Made by a program: the position numbers and the translations under genes. Below the pieces are notes generated by a model. It made no database searches and was not told the DNA's origin. It saw only the letters and a program-made list of their open reading frames with translations. From contig NZ_BIFT01000001.1 in NCBI RefSeq assembly GCF_003967575.1, positions 3,658,001 to 3,722,000 of the forward strand: a DNA stretch of 64,000 nt. The letters are read 5' to 3'. Source of the DNA: Dictyobacter alpinus. Its GTDB lineage: Bacteria; Chloroflexota; Ktedonobacteria; Ktedonobacterales; Ktedonobacteraceae. Position 1 is the first letter of the stretch. The number at the start of each line of letters is the position of its first letter. This document shows, in pieces, positions 8,402 through 17,028 of this stretch.

Positions 8402-8446
8402 CTTAGAGAGCGCAAGAGTGTAGTACGCAATCATTATCTTCGATAA
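8402..8446 (+). pseudogene. 3' end remnant of a second tyrosine recombinase
   Basis: The frame reads LRERKSVVRNHYLR and then TAA, resembling the last residues of the integrase at 5727-6611 (GHERTDVVLNHYLR). Seventeen bases, 8428-8444, are identical to 6593-6609. The rest of the gene is gone. A recombination-site origin for the repeat is an alternative. Confidence 0.4.
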
Positions 8447-8549
8447 AACGCATCGTTTTGTTGTGAGAGAGATGGTGGGGTGAAGATGATGGAGACGTTG
8501 TGTGCTCTGCTTGTGCCTCCTCTTGACTTTCACCCTACCTGAACGTTGT

Positions 8550-8566
8550 ATGCTTGTGACAAGCAT
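8550..8566. promoter_or_regulatory. Dyad upstream of MerR gene
   Basis: Inverted repeat ATGCTTG-TGA-CAAGCAT, 42 bases before the MerR start, is followed by AT-rich sequence (TATGTATCTATAC). MerR regulators bind dyads within their own promoters, so this is a plausible operator. Confidence 0.4.
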
Positions 8567-8607
8567 GGGTTATGTATCTATACATGGGCAGGAAGAGATG
8601 AGAGAAG

Positions 8608-9435
8608 ATGTTGAAAATTCGTGATTTTGCCAGGCTCGCCGAGGTGTCGATGACCACCCTGCGCTACTACGACGAGATCGGACTGCTCAAGCCGATCCAG
8701 GTTGATCCTGAGACGGGCTATCGGTTTTATTCGATGGATCAGTTGCCGTCCCTGCATCGCATTCTTGCGTTCAAAGAGCTTGGATTGGGACTCACCCAGA
8801 TCGTTGAGATTCTGAACGACGGCATAGCTCCTGAGGCGGTACACGAAATGCTGCGGCTCAGACAGGCACAACTCCAGCAGCAGATCCAGGCTGAACAGGA
8901 GTAACTGGTGCGCATTGAAGCACGGCTCAGGTCTCTTGAGCATGGCACGTGTCTCCCGGCCTATGAAGTCGTGCTCAAAGCGGTCAAGCCGATCACAGGG
9001 GTCTGCCTGCACCTGACAACGACAGATGTGGCGTCTCAGGCGCACTGGATTGGTGCCATCGAGGCGATGTTGCAACGCTGCGGGGTCAAACCCATCGATC
9101 ATCTGCTCGTCCTTCATGCCGGGTGTGAGGACGAGCACACTCCGGGTTCCGTGGAGATTGTCGTACCGGTTGAGGCGAGAGATGCCACGACGCTGATCAC
9201 ACAGAGTGAGGGACGGCTGACACGCTGCGAGTTGCCAGCGTGTCCCCGCATGGCGAGTACGTTCCATCATGGACATCCCTCACTGGCGCCGTTAGCCTAT
9301 CACGCACTGGGCACCTGGATGGAACAGAATGCCTATACTATTGTTGGATCACGCCGCAAGCTTCGCCTGCGTCGGGGCGAAAATCTGGATGATGCGCTGA
9401 CCGAGATCCAGTTTCCGGTGGAGAAACTGGCCTGA
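8608..9435 (+). pseudogene. MerR-type regulator with GyrI-like domain, broken by in-frame TAA
   Basis: The first part (98 residues) is a MerR N-terminal domain: KIRDFARLAEVSMTTLRYYDEIGLL, the wing TGYRFYSMDQL and the start of the dimer helix. A TAA at 8902-8904 ends it within the coiled-coil helix (AEQE-stop). The same frame then continues without another stop as LVRIEARLRSLE followed by an effector-binding domain of the GyrI-like/BltR type to 9435. A single C-to-T change (CAA to TAA) would explain the break. The second half could restart at GTG 8908, but that would lack DNA binding. The SDR gene starts 58 bases downstream and was probably its regulatory target. Confidence 0.75.
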
Positions 9436-9493
9436 ACGAGCGGGGCTCAAACACGTGCGTACCCGGTAGAAGAAGAACGAAAGGAACACGAAG

Positions 9494-10282
9494 ATGGGAA
9501 GCTTAACGGGCAAAATTGCGATTGTGACAGGAGCGGGACGAGGAGTAGGGCGAGCGATTGCAGAAGCGTATCTGCAAGAGGGGGCAGCCGTGACGGTGAC
9601 CGCAGCACGAGAACAGGCAGAACTTGAGCAACTCACACAACAGGGATGGTCTGAACGCCTGCTGCCCCTGCTTGCCGATGTGACGGACCCACAGGCGTGC
9701 GAACAGGTCGTCGATCAGACGATCCAACGCTTTGGGCAGATCGATATCCTGGTCAATAACGCCGGTCGCGGGATGAAATACGTCAATGCGTCGTTTCTCA
9801 CCGAGCCTTCCCAGTTTTGGGATGTCGACCCTGCGACATGGCAGATGATTATTGCCACCAATGTCAATGGGCCGTTCTACATGACCCGCGCCGTGGTGAC
9901 ACGCATGCGAGAGCAGCAACGCCCAGGAAGTATCCTCAATATCAGCGTGAGCTATGAGACGATGAAGCGGCGTGGTTTCTCACCGTATGGCCCCTCGAAG
10001 GCGGCGCTGGAGGCGGCCTCGGACATCTGGGCGCAGGATCTTGCCGCTACCGGTATTCGGGTCAATATATTGCTCCCTGGAGGGGCAACTAATACTGGCA
10101 TGCTCCCTTCAGAGGTTCCCGAAGAGATGCGAGCGCGGCTGCTGCAGCCAGAGATCATGCAGGCTCCAGCGGTGTTTCTCGCGTCAGATGCCTCAGCAGG
10201 AGTGACCGGTCGTCGCCTGGTGGCCACCGCATGGGATATGGCGAATCCCATGGGAACAGCGATTGCCGAAGGGATCGGGTAA
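9494..10282 (+). CDS. Short-chain dehydrogenase/reductase
   Basis: A 262-residue classical SDR oxidoreductase, NAD(P)H-dependent and cytosolic. Visible hallmarks are the cofactor glycine motif TGAGRGVG (12-19), NNAG (88-91), the catalytic Ser region NISVSY (149-154) and the active-site pair Tyr165-x3-Lys169 in YGPSK. The C-terminus contains the substrate loop and ends normally for the family. AAAGGA precedes the ATG. The substrate cannot be read from the sequence. The upstream broken MerR/GyrI-type regulator probably once controlled it. Confidence 0.9.
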   Translation: MGSLTGKIAIVTGAGRGVGRAIAEAYLQEGAAVTVTAAREQAELEQLTQQGWSERLLPLLADVTDPQACEQVVDQTIQRFGQIDILVNNAGRGMKYVNASFLTEPSQFWDVDPATWQMIIATNVNGPFYMTRAVVTRMREQQRPGSILNISVSYETMKRRGFSPYGPSKAALEAASDIWAQDLAATGIRVNILLPGGATNTGMLPSEVPEEMRARLLQPEIMQAPAVFLASDASAGVTGRRLVATAWDMANPMGTAIAEGIG

Positions 10283-10708
10283 TGTTTTCGTCTCATCATC
10301 TCGCCTCCGCTCCCATAGTGACACGATGACTGCTTTGTGGCTATGGATGTGCGGATAATATAGAGACGACAGCGTGATTCTGCTCCATTTGACCCCACTT
10401 CAATCTCTGCTCGTCTGGAGCCAAACGGAAATGGAAGCGAGCAAAAGAGCTGTCATTCCAGCACAGTCATGTGACCTATGGATGTGTGCTGCTTTTGAAC
10501 GTCAACTACCCTGTCCCATGACCACTTCTGGCCTGCGACTTGCCTGGTGGAAGCGTTAATACAGTTCCAGGCATTGATCATCGCCATTGTCTCGATCAAT
10601 GCCTCAGGCGTTTGCTCATCTTCTATCGGTCAGATTTTGCTTCTTACTCCTCTGACGGAACGTGATGGTCGTGGCCCTACCCTTCATCAGTGTGGTTGTT
10701 CTCTGGTC
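10283..10708. other. No gene recognised
   Basis: About 425 bases between the convergent SDR and DinB genes. Short open frames lack ribosome sites and family resemblance. No strong hairpin with a T-run was noticed. Confidence 0.4.
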
Positions 10709-11356
10709 TTACAACCATGCGTCTCGACGATCTTCGATTTCCCAGATGTGATCAACCACATGCCAGGCCATACGCCGGAACGCGTAACTGGCATTCCAGC
10801 CGCCGGGTACTAGAGGTTCGCCGGAGGCTGGCTGGCTCAACACGGTGGCGATCTCTTCTCGCATGGCTTTGAGCGCGCCCAGATCATTTACCCTGAACGG
10901 CTTGTGGCGTATACCGATTTTGCGCGCGTAAGCCCGTTCAGCTTCGATGACGTGGCGGCGGATCTCGTCGCGGTCGCGACCGCCGCCGCGTGGTCCCTTC
11001 CGGAGTTTTTCTGGCGAACGCGCCACGACCTCTTCCAGTGTTTCCCACGAAGCGCGCAGAAGTGCCACAGAACGCTGCGCGGTTGCTGCGTTGAGCGGCT
11101 TGCTTTCTCCAGGAGCCTGAACGGCGGGTAGACCCCAGGCAGTGTTCGAGTCGCCTGCCAGGCGTTCAACCACCACGAGATCGCCGGGCGTAAAGTCCAG
11201 CCCGGCCCGCTGCGCAATCAGCCGGTACCGTGGCTCGGTCTCAATCAATGCCTGGATGGCCTCCGCCTCATGTGTGCGAACCCGGCACCAGCCGGGCCAC
11301 TCTAGCGACCAGGCAACGGCTTTCTTTCCAGCGAGTTCGAGATAAATGTCTGTCAT
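10709..11356 (-). CDS. DinB-like metal-binding four-helix protein
   Basis: A 215-residue protein of the DinB/YfiT type. The C-terminal helical part contains histidines placed as expected for a divalent-metal site: RRHVIEAERAYARK in the middle and RRMAWHVVDHIWEIEDR near the end. ATG 11356 (MTDIYLEL) is preferred over a GTG at 11380 within the same frame. The N-terminal ~90 residues are less typical for the family and contain a beta-rich stretch. Members act as thiol-dependent transferases or have unknown roles. A VOC protein gene lies just upstream on the same strand (gap 24 bases), so the two are probably one unit. Confidence 0.75.
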   Translation of the reverse strand: MTDIYLELAGKKAVAWSLEWPGWCRVRTHEAEAIQALIETEPRYRLIAQRAGLDFTPGDLVVVERLAGDSNTAWGLPAVQAPGESKPLNAATAQRSVALLRASWETLEEVVARSPEKLRKGPRGGGRDRDEIRRHVIEAERAYARKIGIRHKPFRVNDLGALKAMREEIATVLSQPASGEPLVPGGWNASYAFRRMAWHVVDHIWEIEDRRDAWL

Positions 11357-11380
11357 ATTCAGCCTGATCTTTCTTCCCAC

Positions 11381-11785
11381 CTACCAGGCAGGCAAAGACG
11401 TAAAGATCTCGATCATGTGTCCATCGGGATCAGCGACATGGGCCGTGCGTGCTCGCCACGCGGGACGATCCCTCGGCTCTGAAACAGCGCTCGCGCCTTG
11501 CGTGATCGATTCAGCAGAGGTGGGGTCGACATCATCCACGCGCACCTCGATGACCACCTGGCGTCCCTGTGGCACTGGCACCGGCACTGGCACCGGCACC
11601 GGAGAGCCCATCGCAGCGGCGAACTCGTCGTGACGCATCAAATCCCGCACGACCGTACTCGTGTCAACGTACGCATAACCCGGCGTCTCATCCTGAACGT
11701 GTGGGGAGAATTTCAGCAGATCGCGCCAGAAATGAACCGCCGCGCTGCAATCTGTGACGAGCAAACGGAAGCCCAAAAGGTCCAT
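11381..11785 (-). CDS. VOC/glyoxalase-fold protein with Pro-Val repeat
   Basis: A 134-residue vicinal-oxygen-chelate protein: the first half begins GFRLLVTDCSAAVHFWRDLLKF, and the second ends RTAHVADPDGHMIEIFTSL, the usual DPDGxxxEl metal-ligand strand. GAAGGAG precedes ATG 11785. Unusually, a Val-Pro run of about ten residues lies between the two half-modules, encoded by hexamer repeats (11571-11602). Family members include glyoxalase, dioxygenases and bleomycin- or fosfomycin-resistance proteins. The substrate is unknown. It is followed by the DinB-like gene. Confidence 0.85.
   Translation of the reverse strand: MDLLGFRLLVTDCSAAVHFWRDLLKFSPHVQDETPGYAYVDTSTVVRDLMRHDEFAAAMGSPVPVPVPVPVPQGRQVVIEVRVDDVDPTSAESITQGASAVSEPRDRPAWRARTAHVADPDGHMIEIFTSLPAW
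11571..11602. repeat. GGCACY hexamer microsatellite inside VOC gene
   Basis: Five consecutive GGCACT/GGCACC units plus GG. The hexamer keeps the frame and encodes Val-Pro pairs on the minus strand. Copy number could vary without disrupting the protein. Confidence 0.8.
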
Positions 11786-11918
11786 CTCATGCTCCTTCTC
11801 TCTCTTCCGACAACACAGCTTTTCTTTGGATGAGGAAACATCCATCCCCTGCAGTTTACCCGAAGTAGCGGATACAATTGGTCCTGTATTCGCTGATTTT
11901 GCGGGGAAAGGGCACAAG

Positions 11919-12250
11919 ATGTCCCATCCAACGACGCGCCTGCTGACCTTATTGGAATTGTTGCAAACGCATGCGCATGTGAGCGGAGAAGCGTTTGCGA
12001 GCCGCCTGGAGGGTGAGCCGCGAATGGTGCGCTGCTCTATTCTGATGCTGCAGAAGTGGGGATGCCGGCGGAAGGCATGCGCGGACCTGGTGGTGGCTAC
12101 CGCCTGCGCCCAGGTTGTAAGCTATCGCCTCATCACCTTCTGGCCCTGGCCCGCTCCCTCATCAGTCTTGACCTCCCCTTGCCCTGTTCGGAAGGTGTGT
12201 GGGTCAATGACTGGCCTATGGAGCGGCCAGGGTCTTTTGTTCTGCACAAG
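11919..12250 (+). pseudogene. WYL/DeoR-type (YafY-like) regulator, frameshifted and truncated
   Basis: From ATG 11919 the frame encodes a winged-helix start, SHPTTRLLTLLELLQTHAHV. At about 12050 the similarity jumps to another frame, which reads GMPAEGMRGPGGGYRLRPGC, the typical wing of YafY-like repressors, then KLSPHHLLALARSL. The remaining WYL ligand domain is absent. A frameshift plus truncation is the simplest reading. The second frame runs on into the TPR gene, giving a falsely long open frame from 12056. Confidence 0.7.
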
Positions 12251-12310
12251 CCATCGTTTATAATTTCTCCTAGAGAGACGTTGTTTCACTATTTTTATAT
12301 GAGAGTATGG

Positions 12311-13642
12311 ATGCATAATACTGATATGACTGCATTACAGCAGGCACGAGAGGCACTGGAGCAGGGGAATGCGCAGGAGGCTTTTCAGATCGTTCGTTCG
12401 GTGTTGCGGTATTCGGAAAAGACCTGGGAGCGAAGCGACTTCGTCGAGGCGTGGAGCGTTTTTGCTGAGATCTCCGCGATCCTGGCGGGCGAAGAGTTCA
12501 CCAATGGTGTGCAGGCGGTTGTACGTCATCCTGACGATGTGCAAGCTCTGTATGATATAGGATATCAATTGTTTGAGCAGGGGCTTCCTGATCTGGCGGC
12601 AACGGCACTCGCCCGAGCACATGCCCTGGCTCCCGATTCAGCAGGTGTCCTCAACGAGCTGGTAAGCGCCCTGGAGACGATGGGCATGAACGCAGAGGCC
12701 TGCCGTCTCCTCAAGGCTCGCCCTGAGGTCATACAGCATAATTATCTGAGCCGTTATCTGTTGGCTTTTAACGCGATCATGAGCCGTGATCTGGAAACTC
12801 CACGTAAACTCCTTGCATCCCTTCAGCAAGGGTCCTATGAGCACCAGGAGGAACTGGCGAGTCGTATTGCGAGCATGTTGGCCCGCGCAGATGCGATCAA
12901 AGACGTTTCCTCACTGGACCAGCAGGATCTCCGCGGCTGGCATTATGTCGTAACGGGTGCTTTTTTACTTCATCTCTCACCGTATGGCTTTGATGAGGGC
13001 ATGAATGGCCGCTATGCCTTTGTGCAGGATACCCGAGATCTTTGCCTGGAGGGCATCCTGCGTCTGGAAGCCACCTTGAAGGAAATGGACATTTCTGTCC
13101 CACGCATCTTTGCTTTACCTGAGCGTGGCAGCACTATTCTTGCCCAGGCCCTGGCACTCAAACTTCACGTTCCGCTGGTGTATTGGAGTGATGAGGGGCA
13201 CACAGAGCCGGGCCTGATCGCCGCGTATGATCTGAGCCTGTTGGACGGCCCAATTCTGGTCTCGATTCGCGAGCATCACCCGGGACAGGTGCTCTGGAGC
13301 CATGCAACCTGTTGGACGGAATCATTCCCCGTAACCGCTGACGTTACCACCTTCTTCTATCAGGTGAACCATGCTCCCTGGGAGAGCCAGATGAGAGTGA
13401 ATCCCGATACCAAACAGGTGGAACACACCCAACCAGATGAGCACGATGCAGCCAGTATTGCGGCAGAGCTGCTGCAAACCCAGCTGAAGAGCGAAGCATT
13501 AGCGGATGTGCCGACGTTACAAGCCCTGGTGAAGACTGCTGCAACCAGTCATGGAGCGGCTATTCCGGCTGCCTTGAGCACACAGGGGCGTCGTCAGCAG
13601 CTATGGGATAGTTCACCCGTCAAGAGTTCACGTTTTGCATAG
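12311..13642 (+). CDS. TPR-like repeat protein
   Basis: About 443 residues from ATG 12311; ATG 12299 is also possible and neither has a perfect ribosome site. The N-terminal half is helical-repeat sequence of TPR type, for example TALQQAREALEQGNAQEAFQ and LYDIGYQLFEQGLPDLAATA. The C-terminal half (about 230 onward) is not recognised and is predicted globular. There is no signal peptide or membrane helix. The role is unknown, with scaffold or adaptor function the usual TPR inference. The open frame continues upstream to 12056 only because it runs through the broken WYL-type regulator. Confidence 0.65.
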   Translation: MHNTDMTALQQAREALEQGNAQEAFQIVRSVLRYSEKTWERSDFVEAWSVFAEISAILAGEEFTNGVQAVVRHPDDVQALYDIGYQLFEQGLPDLAATALARAHALAPDSAGVLNELVSALETMGMNAEACRLLKARPEVIQHNYLSRYLLAFNAIMSRDLETPRKLLASLQQGSYEHQEELASRIASMLARADAIKDVSSLDQQDLRGWHYVVTGAFLLHLSPYGFDEGMNGRYAFVQDTRDLCLEGILRLEATLKEMDISVPRIFALPERGSTILAQALALKLHVPLVYWSDEGHTEPGLIAAYDLSLLDGPILVSIREHHPGQVLWSHATCWTESFPVTADVTTFFYQVNHAPWESQMRVNPDTKQVEHTQPDEHDAASIAAELLQTQLKSEALADVPTLQALVKTAATSHGAAIPAALSTQGRRQQLWDSSPVKSSRFA

Positions 13643-13683
13643 GTTGCTGCCCTGGGAGGACTTCCTCTTCTTCTTGTCGAATG

Positions 13684-13713
13684 GCAAGGATGTGCTGTTG
13701 CGCACATCCTTGC
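13684..13713 (+). terminator. Hairpin terminator after TPR gene
   Basis: A perfect 12-bp stem (GCAAGGATGTGC / GCACATCCTTGC) with a six-base loop lies 41 bases after the stop and is followed by a T-rich stretch. It is consistent with a Rho-independent terminator. Confidence 0.65.
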
Positions 13714-13719
13714 TCTTGT

Positions 13720-14326
13720 CGTTTTATAGGGTCTGGTGCACACGTAAGCCGTTACGAAGGATAGGGTCGTGAACCCTTATCGAGGTAACCTATCAGGTAT
13801 CCTTTGATCCAGAACAAGCCAGGAGGAGAAAGGCGACAAAGAGCATGATAAACGGCTGGGCTTCTCTCATTTCTGTGAAATGGCCCATATTTGTACGGAT
13901 CCTTGTCATATCTTGGAATAGCACGCTAAGCGCTTGGAGTGCTATTCGCATCCGTTTGTACTCGAGGGCCTGAATTCGAGAGGGGAATCATTCAGCTGCG
14001 TGCTCCTGGTCTACTACAAATCCTCTTTGATACCTGGACTTGAAAGCTCTCCTGCTGGCGTTTTGAGTCCTCCTCCCAGGAGGGTGAATATTCTGAGGAG
14101 AGCAGGCAACCAGAGTAAGGCAAAAGACAGAGCCGTGGTTGGCGTGATCTGAAAAGCGATGGCAAGTCCTTTTGGGGCATTATTCCAGGTAATGTTAAAT
14201 GTACGCAATACCATAATGATACCTGTACATAAAAACCCTGGCGAACTGGAACAATGTGGTCAGAAGGACCACGTTTTGTCACTTCTCCAAGGAGGTTCAA
14301 AGCGGCATGGGTATGCACCAGTGCCA
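13720..14326. other. No gene recognised
   Basis: About 600 bases between convergent genes. Overlapping short frames at 13934-14348 on both strands show no family resemblance or ribosome sites. Confidence 0.4.
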
Positions 14327-14707
14327 TCAGCCCTCTTTCAGTTCCCACAGAACATTCACCACAACCCAGACTTCATTCCATGTCGACAGATGCAGATACT
14401 CAACCGTATCAGGTGTTTCAATCTTCACGCTCGCACTGTGTCTCGATTGGTCTAACACCGTCACGCTCGTACGTCGTTCCTCTCTCGGTTTCAGACCAAT
14501 CCCTCGACGTGTTTTTTGTACGAGGCCCAGAGCACTGATCTGGGAAAGCTGGTCTCCTCCATAGGGAGAGGTCTTTCGCATCACGATTCGTTTGGCCAGA
14601 TCAGGATGAAGGCTCCGCTCCATCCGTTGCGCATCTCCTTCATGCCATCCCTCAATATAATCGAGGGCAGCCTGTATGATAGCCTGGTGCTCAATAGATC
14701 TCTCCAT
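14327..14707 (-). CDS. NTF2-like (lumazine-binding-type) protein
   Basis: A 126-residue SnoaL/NTF2-fold protein. ATG 14707 (MERSIEHQAII) follows AAAGGG; an upstream frame to 14752 is not needed. It begins with the helix ALDYIEGWHEGDAQRMERSLHPDLAKR, the hallmark of the lumazine-binding-type NTF2 group, and ends in strands (SASVKIETPDTVEYLHLS, WVVVNVLWEL) that build the conical pocket. Such proteins bind or isomerise small molecules. No catalytic residues can be assigned and the substrate is unknown. Confidence 0.8.
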   Translation of the reverse strand: MERSIEHQAIIQAALDYIEGWHEGDAQRMERSLHPDLAKRIVMRKTSPYGGDQLSQISALGLVQKTRRGIGLKPREERRTSVTVLDQSRHSASVKIETPDTVEYLHLSTWNEVWVVVNVLWELKEG

Positions 14708-14956
14708 AAAGCAGTCCCTTTCGATGTATGTGACATTCAACCGCTGATGCAATCATTGGTCTCTCTCTTGCACAAGCGGGAAATGAAGCGTTCTTGACGC
14801 CAAGTCAGCCTGCGATGAAGAACCGAATGTACAACGTCTGAGGCAAGTATACCAGATGGAGAGCCTTTTTCCCTGGAACATCTCTACCAGTGCTCATGAT
14901 CGGGGGCAGGTGCTCATGTTTGTTTGAAGGCAAAAGCTGCTGACATGCCGGGTCAT

Positions 14957-15238
14957 TTACCACCAGTTTGCTGCTGCCTGATAGTGGGAAGCTTTGGCTC
15001 CATTCATACTATCCTCGGCTTGCTGGCGGCACGCCTGGACCACCCATTTCAGGACGGCCTGCTCTTTGCGTGCGGCGTCTACGACCAGTGTCACCAGCGT
15101 GTGCCGCCGATCCGTTTTCAGCACAGAAATGGCATCCTCAAAGTGATGCTCATGCAAAAAGATCTGGCGTAAGCCGTGCGCATTGGTGGTAGAAGGAGCC
15201 TGGTGTGCACTATCCAGGAGTCTGGTTTGAGAAGCATG
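14957..15238 (-). pseudogene. Possible C-terminal remnant of a SWIM-zinc-finger-associated helical protein
   Basis: After a stop just downstream of the deoxyribosyltransferase gene, a frame without ATG reads HGLRQIFLHEHHFEDAISVL and later VLKWVVQACRQQAEDSMNGA. This resembles, from memory, the helical C-terminal part of SWIM zinc-finger proteins. It ends abruptly at ANWW-stop, where the family would continue. There is no start codon or ribosome site. It is probably a fragment; the identification is tentative. Confidence 0.3.
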
Positions 15239-15241
15239 CTT

Positions 15242-15724
15242 TCAACGCTGTTCTGACACGTGTATCCTTCCTGTTGTCTGGTAGCGTTGGAGCATATCAA
15301 ACAAGGTGTCTTCATCAGGGGCAATGCCATCGAGTGGGACCCGGATCATTGGATTGAGTTTTGAACCCAGGAACGCTGCTCGGCTGTCGGTCTGGAAACC
15401 AAGCAGCAATTTCCGGCTGCGCTGGAGTGTTCTTTGGCAATAGGCGATCCCAAGTTCCACGCATGCTCCTTCATCAGGGACCCGGCCATCAAGCACAAAC
15501 AAAAAGATATCGCAGGCCAGAATCTGCTGGGTGTCGAGGTCGAAAAGGGCTTGTCGGCGTTCTTCTGGTGGCATAGCGTCGTAGGGTGGCTTGTTTTTCT
15601 CGACACCATCTCGTTGGGGCAAGAAAACAGTGAAGCCGTGCGCTTCCAGGCGCTGTGCCAGGTTGTCGTTGAACAGGCGCTCCGCACGTGAAAAGAGGGG
15701 CGCCGCAAAGTACAGAAGCATCAT
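15242..15724 (-). CDS. Nucleoside 2-deoxyribosyltransferase family protein
   Basis: A 160-residue enzyme of the NDT family, which exchanges bases on deoxynucleosides in salvage. LYFAAPLFSRAE at the N-terminus is the typical first strand and helix; VFLPQRDG follows; DGRVPDEGACVELGIAY holds the conserved Asp and the catalytic Glu of the D-x-G-x-x-x-E-x-G pattern. Length is normal. AAAGGA precedes the ATG. Some relatives occur in nucleotide-signal immunity contexts, but nothing local supports that here. Confidence 0.9.
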   Translation of the reverse strand: MMLLYFAAPLFSRAERLFNDNLAQRLEAHGFTVFLPQRDGVEKNKPPYDAMPPEERRQALFDLDTQQILACDIFLFVLDGRVPDEGACVELGIAYCQRTLQRSRKLLLGFQTDSRAAFLGSKLNPMIRVPLDGIAPDEDTLFDMLQRYQTTGRIHVSEQR

Positions 15725-15827
15725 ATTTTCCTTTTCCCTGAACGTATCAGGCGTCCTGCAAGGTCACGACTGACGTTGTACCCGTGTCGTGGGTGACGAG
15801 CCTGCACGGCAGTGCAACGGTGGAAGA

Positions 15828-16073
15828 CTATTCGTCAGATGGATGGTCGAGGCCAAAATGCTTTGCAAAGAAACGCTCGGATTGGGTCAGGCCTTCCTGG
15901 GTGAACTCGATAGATTTTGCTTTATTCCGGGGATTATCAATCCAGCCCTTCTCATAGAGCCTATTGAGGACCTCCCAGTCGAATCCTTTCCAGGCGCGGT
16001 AGGAATCATGGAGCGTCAGTTGTAGCAGGGCGAGGACTACTTCGTCTATTTTGTCCTGGTCGTAGGTATCCAT
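15828..16073 (-). CDS. DUF6429 family protein
   Basis: An 81-residue acidic, mostly helical protein. MDTYDQDKIDEVVLALLQLT and the middle AWKGFDWEVLNRLYEKGWID match the DUF6429 pattern, which is widespread and uncharacterised. AGAGGAG precedes ATG 16073, so the GTG at 16091 is rejected. A KSIEFTQEG segment looks like a small winged-helix wing, so a DNA-binding-like fold is possible (inference). It stands alone, 103 bases from the deoxyribosyltransferase gene. Confidence 0.8.
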   Translation of the reverse strand: MDTYDQDKIDEVVLALLQLTLHDSYRAWKGFDWEVLNRLYEKGWIDNPRNKAKSIEFTQEGLTQSERFFAKHFGLDHPSDE

Positions 16074-16416
16074 GCGGGTGACTCCTCTCATTCTGAACGT
16101 GAATACATGTATGCGAAAGCTCTCAAGAGTGGCAATAATTTTGATTTTTGGTGATGCCGTTCTACCAGATCAGCGAGGTAGACGTGCCATGTGTCATCTT
16201 GTCCTAAAAGATTGGATGCAGGCGATACTGGCTACGAATTCGCGTGCGAATGGACAGGCGTTTCTGTTCTTCCATTCCTTGTGTCTTTGATGCTCATTGT
16301 ATCACTCTGGCGTTGGTGGGTGGGGCAATCCGTAGGAGCGTAACGCCAGAGAGGATCTTCCAGGTTGTAGTGGCTGGAATGGATGTGCCTCAAAAAAATC
16401 CAGGGACAGTTTTTCT

Positions 16417-16884
16417 TCACAGCGCCCCTTTTGTGAGATGTCCTGGAATAGCGATATCGCCAATCAGGAAGCCCTCTGGACATGGCGTGAAGGAATGATG
16501 GGTGAGGTGTGATTTTTGGGATAACCATGGTCCAGCGAGAAGGGCTGCATGGTGCCGGTCGCGTGCATAGACAAACTGGTATTCATCGAGCAGATGCGCC
16601 TCTGTATCGTTCTGGTTTGTTTCGCGGCTTGCCCGCACAATCCAGAGAAACAGGTAGTCATCCCAGGTGATGATGTCCACCTGCTCAAAGGAAAGTGGGC
16701 GACCGGTATGCTGTGAGAGTGCGATCAGGATTTTTTCAGCGCTCTGCCGATAAATGGGTTTTTGCACCAGCGCGTAATAGACGGTGGCGGTCCCGACCCC
16801 GGCTTGCCGAGCCAGGGTTGGGATATCAAAGGGATAGCGCATGCGGAGTTGTTGCAGGGTTGATTTTGTTGGTTGGGCTTCCAT
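16417..16884 (-). CDS. HTH protein with unknown C-terminus
   Basis: A 155-residue protein. Residues about 17-60 form a helix-turn-helix of XRE/LacI type (IPTLARQAGVGTATVYYALV, then KILIALSQHTG). The remainder is not recognised and contains aromatic and His-rich stretches. ATG 16884 follows GGAGGAGAGG at good spacing; a TTG just before it is not needed. It is probably a transcription factor; targets are unknown. The 325-base gap between it and the DUF6429 gene shows nothing further. Confidence 0.65.
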   Translation of the reverse strand: MEAQPTKSTLQQLRMRYPFDIPTLARQAGVGTATVYYALVQKPIYRQSAEKILIALSQHTGRPLSFEQVDIITWDDYLFLWIVRASRETNQNDTEAHLLDEYQFVYARDRHHAALLAGPWLSQKSHLTHHSFTPCPEGFLIGDIAIPGHLTKGAL

Positions 16885-17028
16885 CAATGGCCTCTCCTCC
16901 TATTCCTTGTGGAGTATTCCATCGCGATCATAGTGTCTGTCCTGTCGTCAGTCAGGAGCAGGGAGAACTTCGCTTGACGCAGAATGTCCAGCAGGTATCC
17001 AGGCTGGACAGACGCGCTCGTGATCGCC

